DNA of 64,000 nt from an uncultured Senegalimassilia sp. (GTDB lineage: Bacteria > Actinomycetota > Coriobacteriia > Coriobacteriales > Eggerthellaceae), in assembly GCF_934636665.1 (NCBI RefSeq), contig NZ_CAKUAT010000002.1, forward strand, positions 100,043 through 164,042, given 5' to 3'. Position numbers and translations under genes: made by a program. The notes beneath the pieces are model-generated. The model worked only from the letters and a program-made list of their open reading frames with translations, was not told the DNA's origin and searched no databases. Shown piece by piece: positions 8,560 through 17,391 of the stretch (position 1 is the first letter of the stretch; each line of letters begins with the position of its first letter).

Positions 8560-8591
8560 AAAACCTAGCTGTTATTCTATTCCTTCGTCGG

Positions 8592-9236
8592 CTATTCCGC
8601 TCGCAGCATGTGCCCGAATTTGTACACCGCTTCGGAAAACGCCTCGTAGTGTTCGACGCAGTGGGCGTCGCTGCCGATGTAGGTGTATAAACCGGCTTCG
8701 AACAAACGCTGGGCGGGTTTGCGCTCCTTGCCCATACGCCCACCGCGGATGAAGTCGGACGACGCCTGCAACACACACCCGCAGCTGACCAGGCGCTCCG
8801 CAATGGAGACGTCCTCCTGGATGGCCTTGTAGCGCTCGGGATGAGCGATGATCACGTCGAGCCCCATACCCTGCAGCTCGTAGATTTCGCGTTCATACTC
8901 CTCGAAATCGCGCTTGGTGGCATGCGTGGAAAGCTCAAGCAGCAGCGTCTTGGAATCCTGGAAGCACAGGTAGGGCGCCCAGTCCATTCCCAGCTCGCGC
9001 AGCTTGCGGATGTTCACCTCGAAACCCATGCGCATGGGAATGGGCGAACGCGGGGCAAGCTGATTGAACGCGTCCCACATGGCATCGAAATCGAAGTACG
9101 GGTCACGGCAATGCGGCGTGCATACGATCTCGGTGATGCCGGCCTTGTATGCGGCATGGATCATGCGCACGCTCTCGCCGAGGCAGCTTGCCCCGTCGTC
9201 AACGCCGGGAAGGATATGGCAATGCAGGTCAAGCAC
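8592..9236 (-). CDS. CpsB/YwqE-type PHP-domain tyrosine-protein phosphatase
   Basis: 214 residues, a little shorter than typical CpsB (about 240-250). It begins LDLHCHILPGVDDG, the PHP metal-binding start, followed by CTPHCRDP near residue 40, IIAHPERY near 130 and GSDAHC near 190, which hold the other metal ligands. Such enzymes use a manganese cluster to remove phosphate from the tyrosine tail of the BY-kinase, encoded just upstream. The GTG start lies only 3 bp after the kinase stop, so the genes are translationally linked. As third gene of the operon it closes a kinase-phosphatase pair; the substrate kinase is inferred from position. Confidence 0.85.
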   Translation of the reverse strand: MLDLHCHILPGVDDGASCLGESVRMIHAAYKAGITEIVCTPHCRDPYFDFDAMWDAFNQLAPRSPIPMRMGFEVNIRKLRELGMDWAPYLCFQDSKTLLLELSTHATKRDFEEYEREIYELQGMGLDVIIAHPERYKAIQEDVSIAERLVSCGCVLQASSDFIRGGRMGKERKPAQRLFEAGLYTYIGSDAHCVEHYEAFSEAVYKFGHMLRAE

Positions 9237-9239
9237 GTT

Positions 9240-10046
9240 TTACCCTCTGCGAGCACCGTTGTTCTGGCGTCCGTAGTTAGCGGGGTTCGTAGCACCGCCG
9301 TGCTTGCCGCCGCCGCGCGGGACGTTAGGGGTGAGATTGCGCGAATCCACCTTCACCGTGGAAGCGGCGCCCTTCTCGCGCTTGCCCTGCTGGTTGTAGT
9401 AAGCGTAGTAGTACTCGGACTTCTCGACGTTGCAGTAGTTCATGACGACGCCCACCACGTTGCCGCCGGCCTTCTTCAGCTGGTCGTAGGCCTGCAGCAC
9501 GGTCTGGCGCTTAGTGAAGTTCTCGCGCACCACCAGCACGGCGGCATCGACGATGGTGGAGACCACAGCAGCGTCGACGAACATGCCGACAGGCGGCGTG
9601 TCGAAGATGACGTAGTCGAACATCTGCTCAAGCTTGTGGACCAGCGAGGCGAAGCGCTTGGATGCCAGGATGTCGGCAGGGTTGGGGATATGCGGCTCGG
9701 CATCGAGCAGGAACATGTTCTCGGTGTTGGTGGAGACGATGGCCTGCTGGATGGGCATGGTATCGGAAAGCACCGAATACAGCCCGCCCGTGGAGCGCAC
9801 GCCGAGCATGCCGGCCAGCGTACGGTTGCGCATATCGCACTCGACCAGGCACACGCGCATGCCCGAGGACGCGATGGCGCGGGCGACGTTGCACGTTACC
9901 GTGGATTTTCCTTCGTTGGGAATGGAGCTGGTAAACACCAGGGAACGGATGGGGTTATCGACGCTCATGAAGCGGATGTTGGCCATCAAGGTCTTCGCGG
10001 CGTTCTGCATCTCCATATCGTCGCCGCCTTTAGGTTTGCGAGCCAT
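9240..10046 (-). CDS. CpsD/CapB-type bacterial tyrosine kinase
   Basis: 268 residues, without membrane spans. The P-loop is SSIPNEGKST near residue 42, the Walker A' motif is VCLVECDMR near 65 and the Walker B is VIFDTPPVG near 143. A tyrosine-rich stretch (SEYYYAYY near 210) is the expected autophosphorylation cluster. These kinases are active only with the cytoplasmic end of a CpsC-type partner, encoded 3 bp upstream. Unusually, the tyrosine cluster is not terminal: about 48 more residues follow, rich in Gly, Asn, Arg and Lys and probably disordered. The ATG is preceded by GGGAGG. The set controls export or chain length of a surface polysaccharide, but no polymerase or capsule transferase genes lie nearby. 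Confidence 0.87.
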   Translation of the reverse strand: MARKPKGGDDMEMQNAAKTLMANIRFMSVDNPIRSLVFTSSIPNEGKSTVTCNVARAIASSGMRVCLVECDMRNRTLAGMLGVRSTGGLYSVLSDTMPIQQAIVSTNTENMFLLDAEPHIPNPADILASKRFASLVHKLEQMFDYVIFDTPPVGMFVDAAVVSTIVDAAVLVVRENFTKRQTVLQAYDQLKKAGGNVVGVVMNYCNVEKSEYYYAYYNQQGKREKGAASTVKVDSRNLTPNVPRGGGKHGGATNPANYGRQNNGARRG

Positions 10047-10049
10047 AGC

Positions 10050-10715
10050 TTATTTACCTCCCTTGAGAGCAGGCATGCGGCCGATGACGGGCAGGCCCAG
10101 CAGGTCTTCGATCTCGTCGGCGTTGCGCACCTTCGTGTTGAGCATATCGGACACCACGACGATGGCGATGGCGACGAACAAGCCGGCGAGCAGCGCGACG
10201 GCGATGTACATGGGACGATTAGGGCCGGAGGGCGCCGTGGGGGCCGTGGCCTGATCGATGACGTTGACCGACTGAACGTCCATGACCTGCTGCGCGACCT
10301 TGGAGACGTTGCTGGCCATATCATTGGCGATGGTGGCGGCGATTTCCGGGTCGGTGCCGGTGACGGACAGCGTGATGACGCGAGAAGTGGTTTCGCTAGT
10401 GACCTTGGTGGAGTACCCCTTCAGAGACTCGAGGTGCAGGTCCTTGGCGGTGTCGGCCTCGATGCGGTCGCTCTTGAGCAGCGTGGACACGTCGTTGGCC
10501 ATCATCTGGCTGGCGTTGAGGTTAGAGTAGTTCGCAGCATTGTCGGAGTTCGCAGAAGACTGCTTCGCAAGCACGTACATGCTGGTAGAAGCGGTATACG
10601 TGTTAGGCAGCGCGACGAAGCAGACCACGGCGGTCGCAAGCGCGCACACGATAGGCAGGACGATCATGAGCTTCAGATGCTTGCGCATAAGCTGAAGCAG
10701 CTCGAGCAATGTCAT
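10050..10715 (-). CDS. Wzz/CpsC-type chain-length determinant protein
   Basis: 221 residues with a membrane span near residues 17-38, an extracytoplasmic middle, and a second span near 172-192. The proline-rich step before the second span (TAPTAPSGPNRP) is typical of the Wzz family. The short cytoplasmic tail (about 29 residues, ending GRMPALKGGK) would contact and activate the kinase encoded directly downstream. The ATG at 10715 has AGAGG upstream; a longer in-frame reading to 10856 would cross the promoter. It is the first gene of the three-gene operon. The class regulates polymer length and export. Confidence 0.85.
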   Translation of the reverse strand: MTLLELLQLMRKHLKLMIVLPIVCALATAVVCFVALPNTYTASTSMYVLAKQSSANSDNAANYSNLNASQMMANDVSTLLKSDRIEADTAKDLHLESLKGYSTKVTSETTSRVITLSVTGTDPEIAATIANDMASNVSKVAQQVMDVQSVNVIDQATAPTAPSGPNRPMYIAVALLAGLFVAIAIVVVSDMLNTKVRNADEIEDLLGLPVIGRMPALKGGK

Positions 10716-10752
10716 GAATAAACCTCTCAAGTCTCGGGGCAATAGCCTTGCT

Positions 10753-10783
10753 ATTATACCCCGCAATGGAGGGGCGGGTACAA
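10753..10783 (-). promoter_or_regulatory. Candidate promoter of the cps-type operon
   Basis: A consensus -10 TATAAT at 10753-10758 lies 38 bp before the start codon. The only -35-like hexamer, TTGTAC at 10778-10783, is 19 bp away, longer than ideal. The spacer holds a small CCCCGC...GCGGGG inverted repeat that could be an operator. Confidence 0.45.
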
Positions 10784-11115
10784 AGTTGCTCCACTTCAGC
10801 AGAAAAGGCCGAAAGCCGTGGAGATTCGTGCACAATCGCGGTCTTTTCGGGCTCAAGCGCTTCCATTTTGTGAAAACACCATCATAATAAGCGGGTTGCT
10901 TCTCACGAAATTCTTTCTAATCTTCTTTTCGCGCGCTCTTCCACGCATCGCGCAAGGCATGTAGAAAGCGGCTCGCGTCAAGCGCAAGCACGCCGCCTGG
11001 GGCGGGTGCGATGAATTGGTACATAGGTTGCAAGCGCTTGACTGAAACCGATGCCGCCCGTTTCCGGACGCCTTGGTTTGCTGCGCGCTGCTTCCGCGAA
11101 GAGAACGGATCTTTC

Positions 11116-12741
11116 ATGACCGCATTTGCAGAACTGGGCCTGTCCGAGGCCGCCCTCGCCGCCGTCGAGCGCATGGGCTACGACTCCCCCACGCCCGTTC
11201 AGGAGCAGTCCATCCCCTACATCCTGGAAGGCCGCGACGTCATCGCCGCCGCTTCCACCGGCACCGGCAAGACCGCAGCGTTCCTGCTGCCCACGCTGTC
11301 CACGCTCGAGCGCATGAAGGGCCGCGGCCGCGCCCCGCGCGTGTGCGTCGTCAGCCCCACGCGCGAGCTGGCTCAGCAGATCAGCCGCACCTGCATGCAG
11401 ATCTCCCGCAAGACCGGCCACTTCGTGACCACCGTGTACGGCGGCACCCCCTACGGCCCGCAGATCCGCGAGCTGCGCGGCGGCACCGACGTGCTCATCG
11501 CCACGCCCGGCCGCCTGAACGACTTGATGGACCGCGGCGTGGTGGACCTGTCCGAGACGAAGGTGCTCGTGCTCGACGAGGCCGACCGCATGCTTGACAT
11601 GGGCTTTCTGCCCGACGTCACCAAGATCGTGGAGCACACGCCGGCCGAGCGCCAGACGCTGCTGTTCTCCGCGACCATCGACAGCTCCATCCAGAAGAAC
11701 CTGGGCAACCTGCTGAAGGACCCGGCCATCGTCGAGATCGCCCGCAACGGCGAAACCGCAGCCACCGTGGCCCAGTACATCATGCCCATCGCCAACCGCA
11801 AGAAGCAGGAACTCCTGGAGGCGGTGCTCAACGACAAGGGCCACGAGCGCGTCATCGTGTTCGCCCGCACCAAGAACCGTACCGAGGAGTGCGCCGAGGC
11901 GCTTGAGGCCGCCGGCTTCCACGCCGAGTCCATCCACTCCGACAAGACCCAGGGCCGCCGCCGTCGCGCCCTTGACAATTTCCGCCGCGGCAAGACCGAC
12001 ATCCTGGTGGCCACCGACGTGCTGGCGCGCGGCATCGACGTGCCCGATGTGAACTACGTCATCAACTTCGACCTGCCCGACATGGCCGAGGACTACGTGC
12101 ACCGCATCGGCCGCACGGGCCGCGCCGGCGAGGAGGGCTTCGCCATCTCCTTCGTCACGCGCGAGACCATGAAAACGCTCAAGGAAATCGAAAAGCTCAT
12201 CGGCAAGGACATCCCCTTCACCACCATCGAGGGCTACGAGACCGACCCATCCGTGCTGGAGAAGCCCAAGCGCGGCGAGCGCAAGGGCGGCACGCGCCGC
12301 GGCGGCAACAAGCCGGCGGGTGCCCGCCGCACCGGCGAGAAGCACGCCGAGCGCGCTGAGCGCGAGGGCCGCAGGCCCAACGCCGGCGAGGGCCGTCGCC
12401 GTCGCGAGGACGACGCGCTGGTCACCCGCGGCGAGCGCGGCGGCCGCGGCGGCAAGGGCCGCTTCGATCGCAAGGGCCGCAACGACCGTGGCGGCCGCTT
12501 CGACCGCGACAACCGCAACGATCGCGGCGGCAACAAGGGCGGCTATCGCGGCAAGGGCGGCGCCGGCCGCAACGGCGAGTGGCTCTCCGACGAGGAGTTC
12601 CGCTCCCGCCGTAACGCCAAGAACGCCCAGGCTCGCCTGCACAAGAAGGAGCGCAAGGCTCAGAACGGCGCCCCGCACAAGGCCAACAACAAGAAGCGCG
12701 GCGGCGAGGGCGGTTACGATTACAGCCGCTTCTCCAAGTAG
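11116..12741 (+). CDS. DEAD-box RNA helicase with RG-rich tail
   Basis: 541 residues. The Q motif (YDSPTPVQEQSIP near residue 22), Walker A ASTGTGKT near 46-53, PTRELAQQ, TPGR, DEAD in VLVLDEADRM, SAT, and motif VI HRIGRTGRAG are all present, so the helicase core should be active. From about residue 385 the tail is very basic and rich in Arg, Gly and Asp (repeats such as RGGRGGKGRFDRKGR), an RNA-binding tail as in RhlE/CshA-type proteins that act in ribosome assembly and mRNA decay. The ATG at 11116 begins the family-typical sequence; only a weak purine stretch (AGAGAACGGA) precedes it. It stands alone, with its own terminator. Confidence 0.9.
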   Translation: MTAFAELGLSEAALAAVERMGYDSPTPVQEQSIPYILEGRDVIAAASTGTGKTAAFLLPTLSTLERMKGRGRAPRVCVVSPTRELAQQISRTCMQISRKTGHFVTTVYGGTPYGPQIRELRGGTDVLIATPGRLNDLMDRGVVDLSETKVLVLDEADRMLDMGFLPDVTKIVEHTPAERQTLLFSATIDSSIQKNLGNLLKDPAIVEIARNGETAATVAQYIMPIANRKKQELLEAVLNDKGHERVIVFARTKNRTEECAEALEAAGFHAESIHSDKTQGRRRRALDNFRRGKTDILVATDVLARGIDVPDVNYVINFDLPDMAEDYVHRIGRTGRAGEEGFAISFVTRETMKTLKEIEKLIGKDIPFTTIEGYETDPSVLEKPKRGERKGGTRRGGNKPAGARRTGEKHAERAEREGRRPNAGEGRRRREDDALVTRGERGGRGGKGRFDRKGRNDRGGRFDRDNRNDRGGNKGGYRGKGGAGRNGEWLSDEEFRSRRNAKNAQARLHKKERKAQNGAPHKANNKKRGGEGGYDYSRFSK

Positions 12742-12873
12742 CACTGCGCGCCTAAACGCTCACGCAAGCGAAAGCGTTCGAAGCATCGCGCGCCCAGCTG
12801 CACGATAAGAACGAATGCAGTCGCTGAGCTGCGCCAACCCCTGAGCGCCGACGACGACCGCCAACACGAAACC

Positions 12874-12905
12874 AACGCCCCGGAACCATTCCGGGGCGTT
12901 TTTCG
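12874..12905 (+). terminator. Terminator of the DEAD helicase gene
   Basis: Perfect 12-bp stem AACGCCCCGGAA with loop CCA, then a run of T. Confidence 0.9.
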
Positions 12906-13006
12906 TTCTGCAATCTGTAAGCGCACAAAGCTCTCCAAAACAGCGCGTTCATCTCGTATGATATGAAGCGACGCTCCATCATGCAGACGAACGCCAAGGA
13001 GAAGCT

Positions 13007-14779
13007 ATGGCAACGCCCGACAAACCCTCGAAAAGTTCATCGAACGGTTCCAAGAACGGCAGCAGCGACAACACCGTGGCGTTCATCGTCATCGCCGCGA
13101 TCGTCGTCCTTGCGGTGCAGTATTTCCTCACGGGAACGAACTTCGCCTTGGGCATCTGGGAGGAATTCACCGCCCCCGAGCTCTCCAAAGCCGAGATCGC
13201 CGAGTTCGAGGAAACCATTTCGCAAATCGACAACGCCGCTGCGGCGTACTCATCGGGCGGATTCCAGACCGAGGACGACGTCAAAAACGCCATAGCGGCG
13301 CAAAAGGCCCATGCGAAGGAGCTTGAGGCGCAAGGGGTGGTGTCCTCTTACACCGTCGACGACAACAGCGTGTACTACAAGTTCGAGAACGGCTTGTCGT
13401 ACCTTTATATAGCCGCGCCCGAGGGAACCGACGGCTTGAGCACCGACTCCGAAGCCACCATCTCCTCCGTGGAGACCACCGGCAGGCTTGATTCGGTTGC
13501 GGCGATCAGCACCGTCACCAACGCGTTTTCCTCGACCTCCTCGAAATGGTCCGCCTCCACGGCGAAGACCCCGAGCAACATCACGCTGGCGGGGCTTAAG
13601 GAGCTCGGCGGCAAGCAGCAGCTTCTCATCTGGGCCGGCCACGGCGGGTACAACCGCAAAACCGGCAGCGTCCTTGACACCGGGATCGACTCCGACCTCA
13701 GCGACAAATCCCAGCTCATCGAGATCAAGAACGACCGCGCCACGATCGTCAACGTGGCCGGAGATCCCGACAGCCACCTTGCGATCACGCCCTCCTTCGT
13801 CAAGCGCTACGTGCGCGGCCTGGGCGGGTCGGTCGTCTACCTGTGCGCCTGCAGCACGGGTGAAGACAGCCAGCTGGCGGACGCGTTCCTGGACAACGGC
13901 GCAACGGCCGTGTTCGGCAACACTGGGTCGATCTCGCACGTCTACAACGTCGCCATGCTCCAGGGCGTGCTGACCACGTTTTTGACCCCCGACGAGAACG
14001 GCAACTACCCCACGCTGTCGAAAAGCCTGAGCACGGCGAAGAAGAACATCGGGAACGATTCCGCCGAATACCTTGAGCACGTGGGCGCGGACGCCAACTT
14101 CATCGAATCGCAGCGCAACGTCAAGGTGAAGCTGTTCGGCGGAACCGAGGCGGGCGACCTCAAGGTGCAGGCGGCATCGACGAGCAAGGGCAAAACCGAG
14201 GACAAGCCCGCTGGAAGCAGCTCGAATTCCGGTTCGACAAGCAGCTCGAACAGCTCGAGCACGGGCAAGGAGACCGAATCCGAGTCGAGCGGATCGACCG
14301 GCGGCAGCTCAGCCAACAGCGGCTTGCCCGCAACCGAGAGCAAGCCGAGCGAGTCGAGCGGCGGCAGCTCAGCCAACAGCGGCTCGAACGCTTACAGCAA
14401 CGGACAAACGGCGCCCATGCCCGAGACCGCACTGACGATCGACATGATCGTGGGCCTTTGGAGCCCCGACCAGAACGCCCAGGAGCCCCGCTATATCGAT
14501 TTCCTCGCAAAGGGAGACCTGGTGACCTACGACTATTACTCGCTCATCGACTCGCGCGCCCTTGGCAGGCCCCAGCCTTCCGCGCCCGTGAAGTTCGAAT
14601 ACTGCAGCGGCGTCGTCGACATGATGCTGAACCAGGGAAGGTGTTCCTGCCGGACGAGGGACTCGAGCGGGGTGTACATCTCCTTCTACATCGACGAGAT
14701 GGCCAACGACGTCATCTACGACCAGGAAACCGGGACGGCATGGCACCGCGTCATCCCGCACACCATCGAGAACCACTGA
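13007..14779 (+). CDS. Membrane-anchored caspase-like (CHAT/C11-type, clan CD) protease candidate
   Basis: 590 residues. A short basic N-terminus and one span (about 23-43) predict that the rest is outside the cytoplasm. The core has LLIWAGHGG (His212) and VVYLCACSTGED (Cys280/Cys282), followed by ADAFLDNGATAVFG. A His in a WAGHGG setting and a Cys after a beta strand, then an AFL..GA..V segment, is the pattern of caspase-fold peptidases such as CHAT and clostripain relatives; Cys282 is the likely nucleophile. Residues about 395-475 are a Ser/Gly/Thr-rich linker with the duplicated SSGGSSANSG unit. The last 110 residues form a separate compact domain with several Cys, not identified. AAGGAG lies before the ATG. 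Partners and substrate are unknown; the protease call rests on motifs. Confidence 0.6.
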   Translation: MATPDKPSKSSSNGSKNGSSDNTVAFIVIAAIVVLAVQYFLTGTNFALGIWEEFTAPELSKAEIAEFEETISQIDNAAAAYSSGGFQTEDDVKNAIAAQKAHAKELEAQGVVSSYTVDDNSVYYKFENGLSYLYIAAPEGTDGLSTDSEATISSVETTGRLDSVAAISTVTNAFSSTSSKWSASTAKTPSNITLAGLKELGGKQQLLIWAGHGGYNRKTGSVLDTGIDSDLSDKSQLIEIKNDRATIVNVAGDPDSHLAITPSFVKRYVRGLGGSVVYLCACSTGEDSQLADAFLDNGATAVFGNTGSISHVYNVAMLQGVLTTFLTPDENGNYPTLSKSLSTAKKNIGNDSAEYLEHVGADANFIESQRNVKVKLFGGTEAGDLKVQAASTSKGKTEDKPAGSSSNSGSTSSSNSSSTGKETESESSGSTGGSSANSGLPATESKPSESSGGSSANSGSNAYSNGQTAPMPETALTIDMIVGLWSPDQNAQEPRYIDFLAKGDLVTYDYYSLIDSRALGRPQPSAPVKFEYCSGVVDMMLNQGRCSCRTRDSSGVYISFYIDEMANDVIYDQETGTAWHRVIPHTIENH

Positions 14780-14800
14780 TAAGCAGGACGCACATAGCGC

Positions 14801-14835
14801 GCAAAAGGCCCGGGGCCTATTCCCAGGCTTTTTGC
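14801..14835 (+). terminator. Terminator of the caspase-like gene
   Basis: Imperfect stem GCAAAAGGCC / GGCTTTTTGC (9 of 10 pairs) around a CGGGG...TCCC inner pairing, ending in a T tract. Confidence 0.7.
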
Positions 14836-14857
14836 GTTCGCTAATCGTTCCCCGTCT

Positions 14858-14886
14858 GACACTTGGGGACGTAGCGTTATGTGTCC
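14858..14886 (+). repeat. Type B palindromic repeat, copy B1
   Basis: Family consensus: GGACACTT, GGGGACG(G/T)AG(G/C), a variable 5-6 bases, TCTGTCC; ends can pair as GGACA/TGTCC. This copy keeps GACAC and GTGTC arms around the GGGGACGTAGC core. Confidence 0.8.
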
Positions 14887-15063
14887 GAAACCCGCATACT
14901 TGGCGAACGCTCGCATATAGCGCAAAAGCCGTCGTTGACGACAGGTCCATCGGCAGATGGCTTCCCGATAAGCCCGTCATCTGGGCTTCACGTGCAATTG
15001 TCCCCCGCCGACATTGCGCGTGATACACTTTCCTCTTGTAGTTTCAGGCAAGTCAGGAGTGTT

Positions 15064-17148
15064 ATGCAGAACAACGGAAAGCATTCGCGCCCGGACCAGG
15101 CATATGGGCAACAGGCCAACCGACCCGCCAACATGGGCCGGCAAGCACCGGCGCGCCCGCAACAGCCATACGGCCAGCAAGCATATCAACGCCCCCCGTA
15201 TCAGCAGCCGCGCTACGCCCAACAACCCGGGCAGCAGCAGCCGCAAAACGGATACGGCAACCCCTACGGAAGGCAGGACTTCAACTTCCAGCCACTTCCG
15301 AACAACCATGAGCACGACGGCATGATCCGCGTGAAGAAGAAGCGCCGCAAGAAGCACACCAAGCTAATCGTCTGCATCGTCGTCATCGCGTGCCTGCTGG
15401 TGGGCACGTGCGGCTACGGCGCGGCGCTGGCGCTGTCCGCCAAGGACGTGAAAGCCCAGGCAGAGACCGCGCTTTCCAATGTCAACGGCATCCAAACCGC
15501 CATCGCCGGGCAGGACTTCGCAACGGCGGCGAAGAGCGCCTCCAACCTACAGTCCTCGGCTCAGGCCATGAACGAGGAGCTCTCCTCCCCCGTTTGGAAC
15601 GTGGCCGCTATGCTGCCCGTCGTGGGCAGCGACGTGAAGGGCGTGCAGACCATCGCCTCCGCCCTAGCCGACGCATCCGACAACGCCATCGTGCCGCTGA
15701 CCACCAGCCTGTCCACCACGCCGCCGTCGGCGTGCATCGACGCCAACGGCAATCTGAACATCGCCGCCATCACCACGCTGCTCGGCGCTATCCAAAACGG
15801 TGCACCGGCCATGCAGCGCTGCACCGACGAGCTGACCTCGCTTCCCGCCTTCCATATCGAGAAGCTGCAGAAGCTGGTGGGGCCCGCCCAGGAGAAGATC
15901 ACAGGCATCAACGACGTCTTCCAGGAGGCGAACACCTTCGCGCCCATCATCGGCTCCATGCTCGGCGCGAACGGCAACCGCACGTACCTGCTGGCCGCCC
16001 AGAACACCGCCGAGATCCGCGCCTCGGGCGGCTTCCCCGGTTCCATGGGCACCGTCTCCATTGACAACGGCGCCATCGAGCTGGGCGATTTCACCAAGGT
16101 CTACGACATGATGGCCGAGGAGACGCCCGCGCAGTGCGCCATCACCGACGAGGAGAATGCGCTGTTCTACCCCTGGTACACGCAGTACTCCTGGGACAAC
16201 AGCTTCAACCCCGACTACCCGCGCGTCGCCGGCATCTGGGCGGCGGCCTATCAGGAGAAGAGCGAGCAGTCCGTCGACGGCGTCATCTCCATCACCCCGA
16301 CCATGGTCCAGGACCTGCTGGCCGCCACGGGCGACAGCTTCACGCTTTCGGACGGCACCACCATCGACGGCACGAACGCCACAAAGGTGCTGCAGCACGA
16401 CCTGTACTGGAAGTACCTGTCCAGCGGCTCGAACATGTCCGAAGGCAACGACCTGTGCGACGCCCTGTTCGCCGAGGCCGCGGAATACGCGTTCGATTCG
16501 GCTTTGGAGAACATGAACGCCTCGTCGCTCATGAAACTGGTCTCCACCATGATGGGCGGCCTTGAGGATCGCCGCGTCATGATCTGGCTGGCCGACGCCT
16601 CTGAGCAGAGCTACATCGAGGACATGGGCTATTCGGGCTCCATGACCGCCGCTTCCGAGCAGCAGCCCACCCTTGGCGTGTTCGTCAACTTCTGGGCTGG
16701 CAGCAAGCTTGGCTGGTGGCTAGGTATGGACACCCAGGTCTCCAGTCCCGTCACGGGCAACGACGGGTCCCGCACCTATCACGTGACCACCACGCTGACG
16801 AACTTCATGACCGCGCAGGAAGCGAAGCAAGGCGGCAGCTACATCGTCTCGGACAACGACAAGAGCCTAGGCGACGCCAACCCCTTCATCTACTTCTACG
16901 CTCCTGCGGGCGGCACGATCTCCGACGTGACGGCATCGAACGGCGCCACGCTCGGCAAAGCCACCTATCAGGGTCTCGACGTCACCTTCACCTGCCAGGT
17001 GGGCGACTTCTCGGTGCTGCCCAAGCCGAACAACCCGCTGCCTGTGGAGTCCACCGTGACCTACAGCTACACGGTCACCCTGCCGGCAGGCGTCGAGGGC
17101 GACCTGCAGCTGGCCACCACGCCGACGCTGACGAAGTACCACCAGTAG
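15064..17148 (+). CDS. DUF4012-family membrane protein
   Basis: 694 residues. The first 95 are cytoplasmic, disordered and rich in Gln, Pro and Tyr, with repeated QQPYGQQAY-like units. A basic stretch (KKKRRKKH) and one membrane span (near 102-124) follow, and the rest is predicted extracytoplasmic. The region from about 310 on (YLLAAQNTAEIRASGGFPG) matches DUF4012, a family found next to cell-envelope polysaccharide genes in actinobacteria; its chemistry is not known. The ATG at 15064 has CAGGAG upstream; an in-frame extension to 14881 would start inside repeat B1. It is a single-gene unit with a strong terminator. The Gln/Pro tail resembles those of the flippase at 50947 and the zinc-ribbon protein at 43278. 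Confidence 0.8.
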   Translation: MQNNGKHSRPDQAYGQQANRPANMGRQAPARPQQPYGQQAYQRPPYQQPRYAQQPGQQQPQNGYGNPYGRQDFNFQPLPNNHEHDGMIRVKKKRRKKHTKLIVCIVVIACLLVGTCGYGAALALSAKDVKAQAETALSNVNGIQTAIAGQDFATAAKSASNLQSSAQAMNEELSSPVWNVAAMLPVVGSDVKGVQTIASALADASDNAIVPLTTSLSTTPPSACIDANGNLNIAAITTLLGAIQNGAPAMQRCTDELTSLPAFHIEKLQKLVGPAQEKITGINDVFQEANTFAPIIGSMLGANGNRTYLLAAQNTAEIRASGGFPGSMGTVSIDNGAIELGDFTKVYDMMAEETPAQCAITDEENALFYPWYTQYSWDNSFNPDYPRVAGIWAAAYQEKSEQSVDGVISITPTMVQDLLAATGDSFTLSDGTTIDGTNATKVLQHDLYWKYLSSGSNMSEGNDLCDALFAEAAEYAFDSALENMNASSLMKLVSTMMGGLEDRRVMIWLADASEQSYIEDMGYSGSMTAASEQQPTLGVFVNFWAGSKLGWWLGMDTQVSSPVTGNDGSRTYHVTTTLTNFMTAQEAKQGGSYIVSDNDKSLGDANPFIYFYAPAGGTISDVTASNGATLGKATYQGLDVTFTCQVGDFSVLPKPNNPLPVESTVTYSYTVTLPAGVEGDLQLATTPTLTKYHQ

Positions 17149-17174
17149 AAGCAACGCGGCTTATACGCCATGAG

Positions 17175-17206
17175 AAAAGACCCGGGGACACTTCCCCGGG
17201 TCTTTT
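17175..17206 (+). terminator. Terminator of the DUF4012 gene
   Basis: Perfect 14-bp stem AAAAGACCCGGGGA, loop CACT, ending TCTTTT. Confidence 0.92.
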
Positions 17207-17265
17207 GCGTTCGCTTGTCTACATATGGAATCCGAATGGGATGGCGTTCGCCTCCTGCGGCATCT

Positions 17266-17294
17266 GACACTTGGGGACGTAGCACTATGCGTCC
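17266..17294 (+). repeat. Type B palindromic repeat, copy B2
   Basis: GACACTT, core GGGGACGTAGC, then ACTATGCGTCC; between two convergent genes. Confidence 0.8.
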
Positions 17295-17391
17295 GGTCCC
17301 TTCACATGCGAAACCCATGGAGAGCGAAACTAGCTTGCCACCCAGCCGATGCACTAAACGCGTGAAAGGACACCGGTTTCCCGCAACCCTT

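Noticed and set aside
8841..10721. A 626-codon plus-strand frame opposite the cps-type operon
   Set aside because: Mirror frame of three well-supported genes.
10978..12744. A 588-codon minus-strand frame opposite the DEAD helicase
   Set aside because: Low-complexity Ala/Val/Gly translation without motifs, and the helicase on the plus strand is certain.
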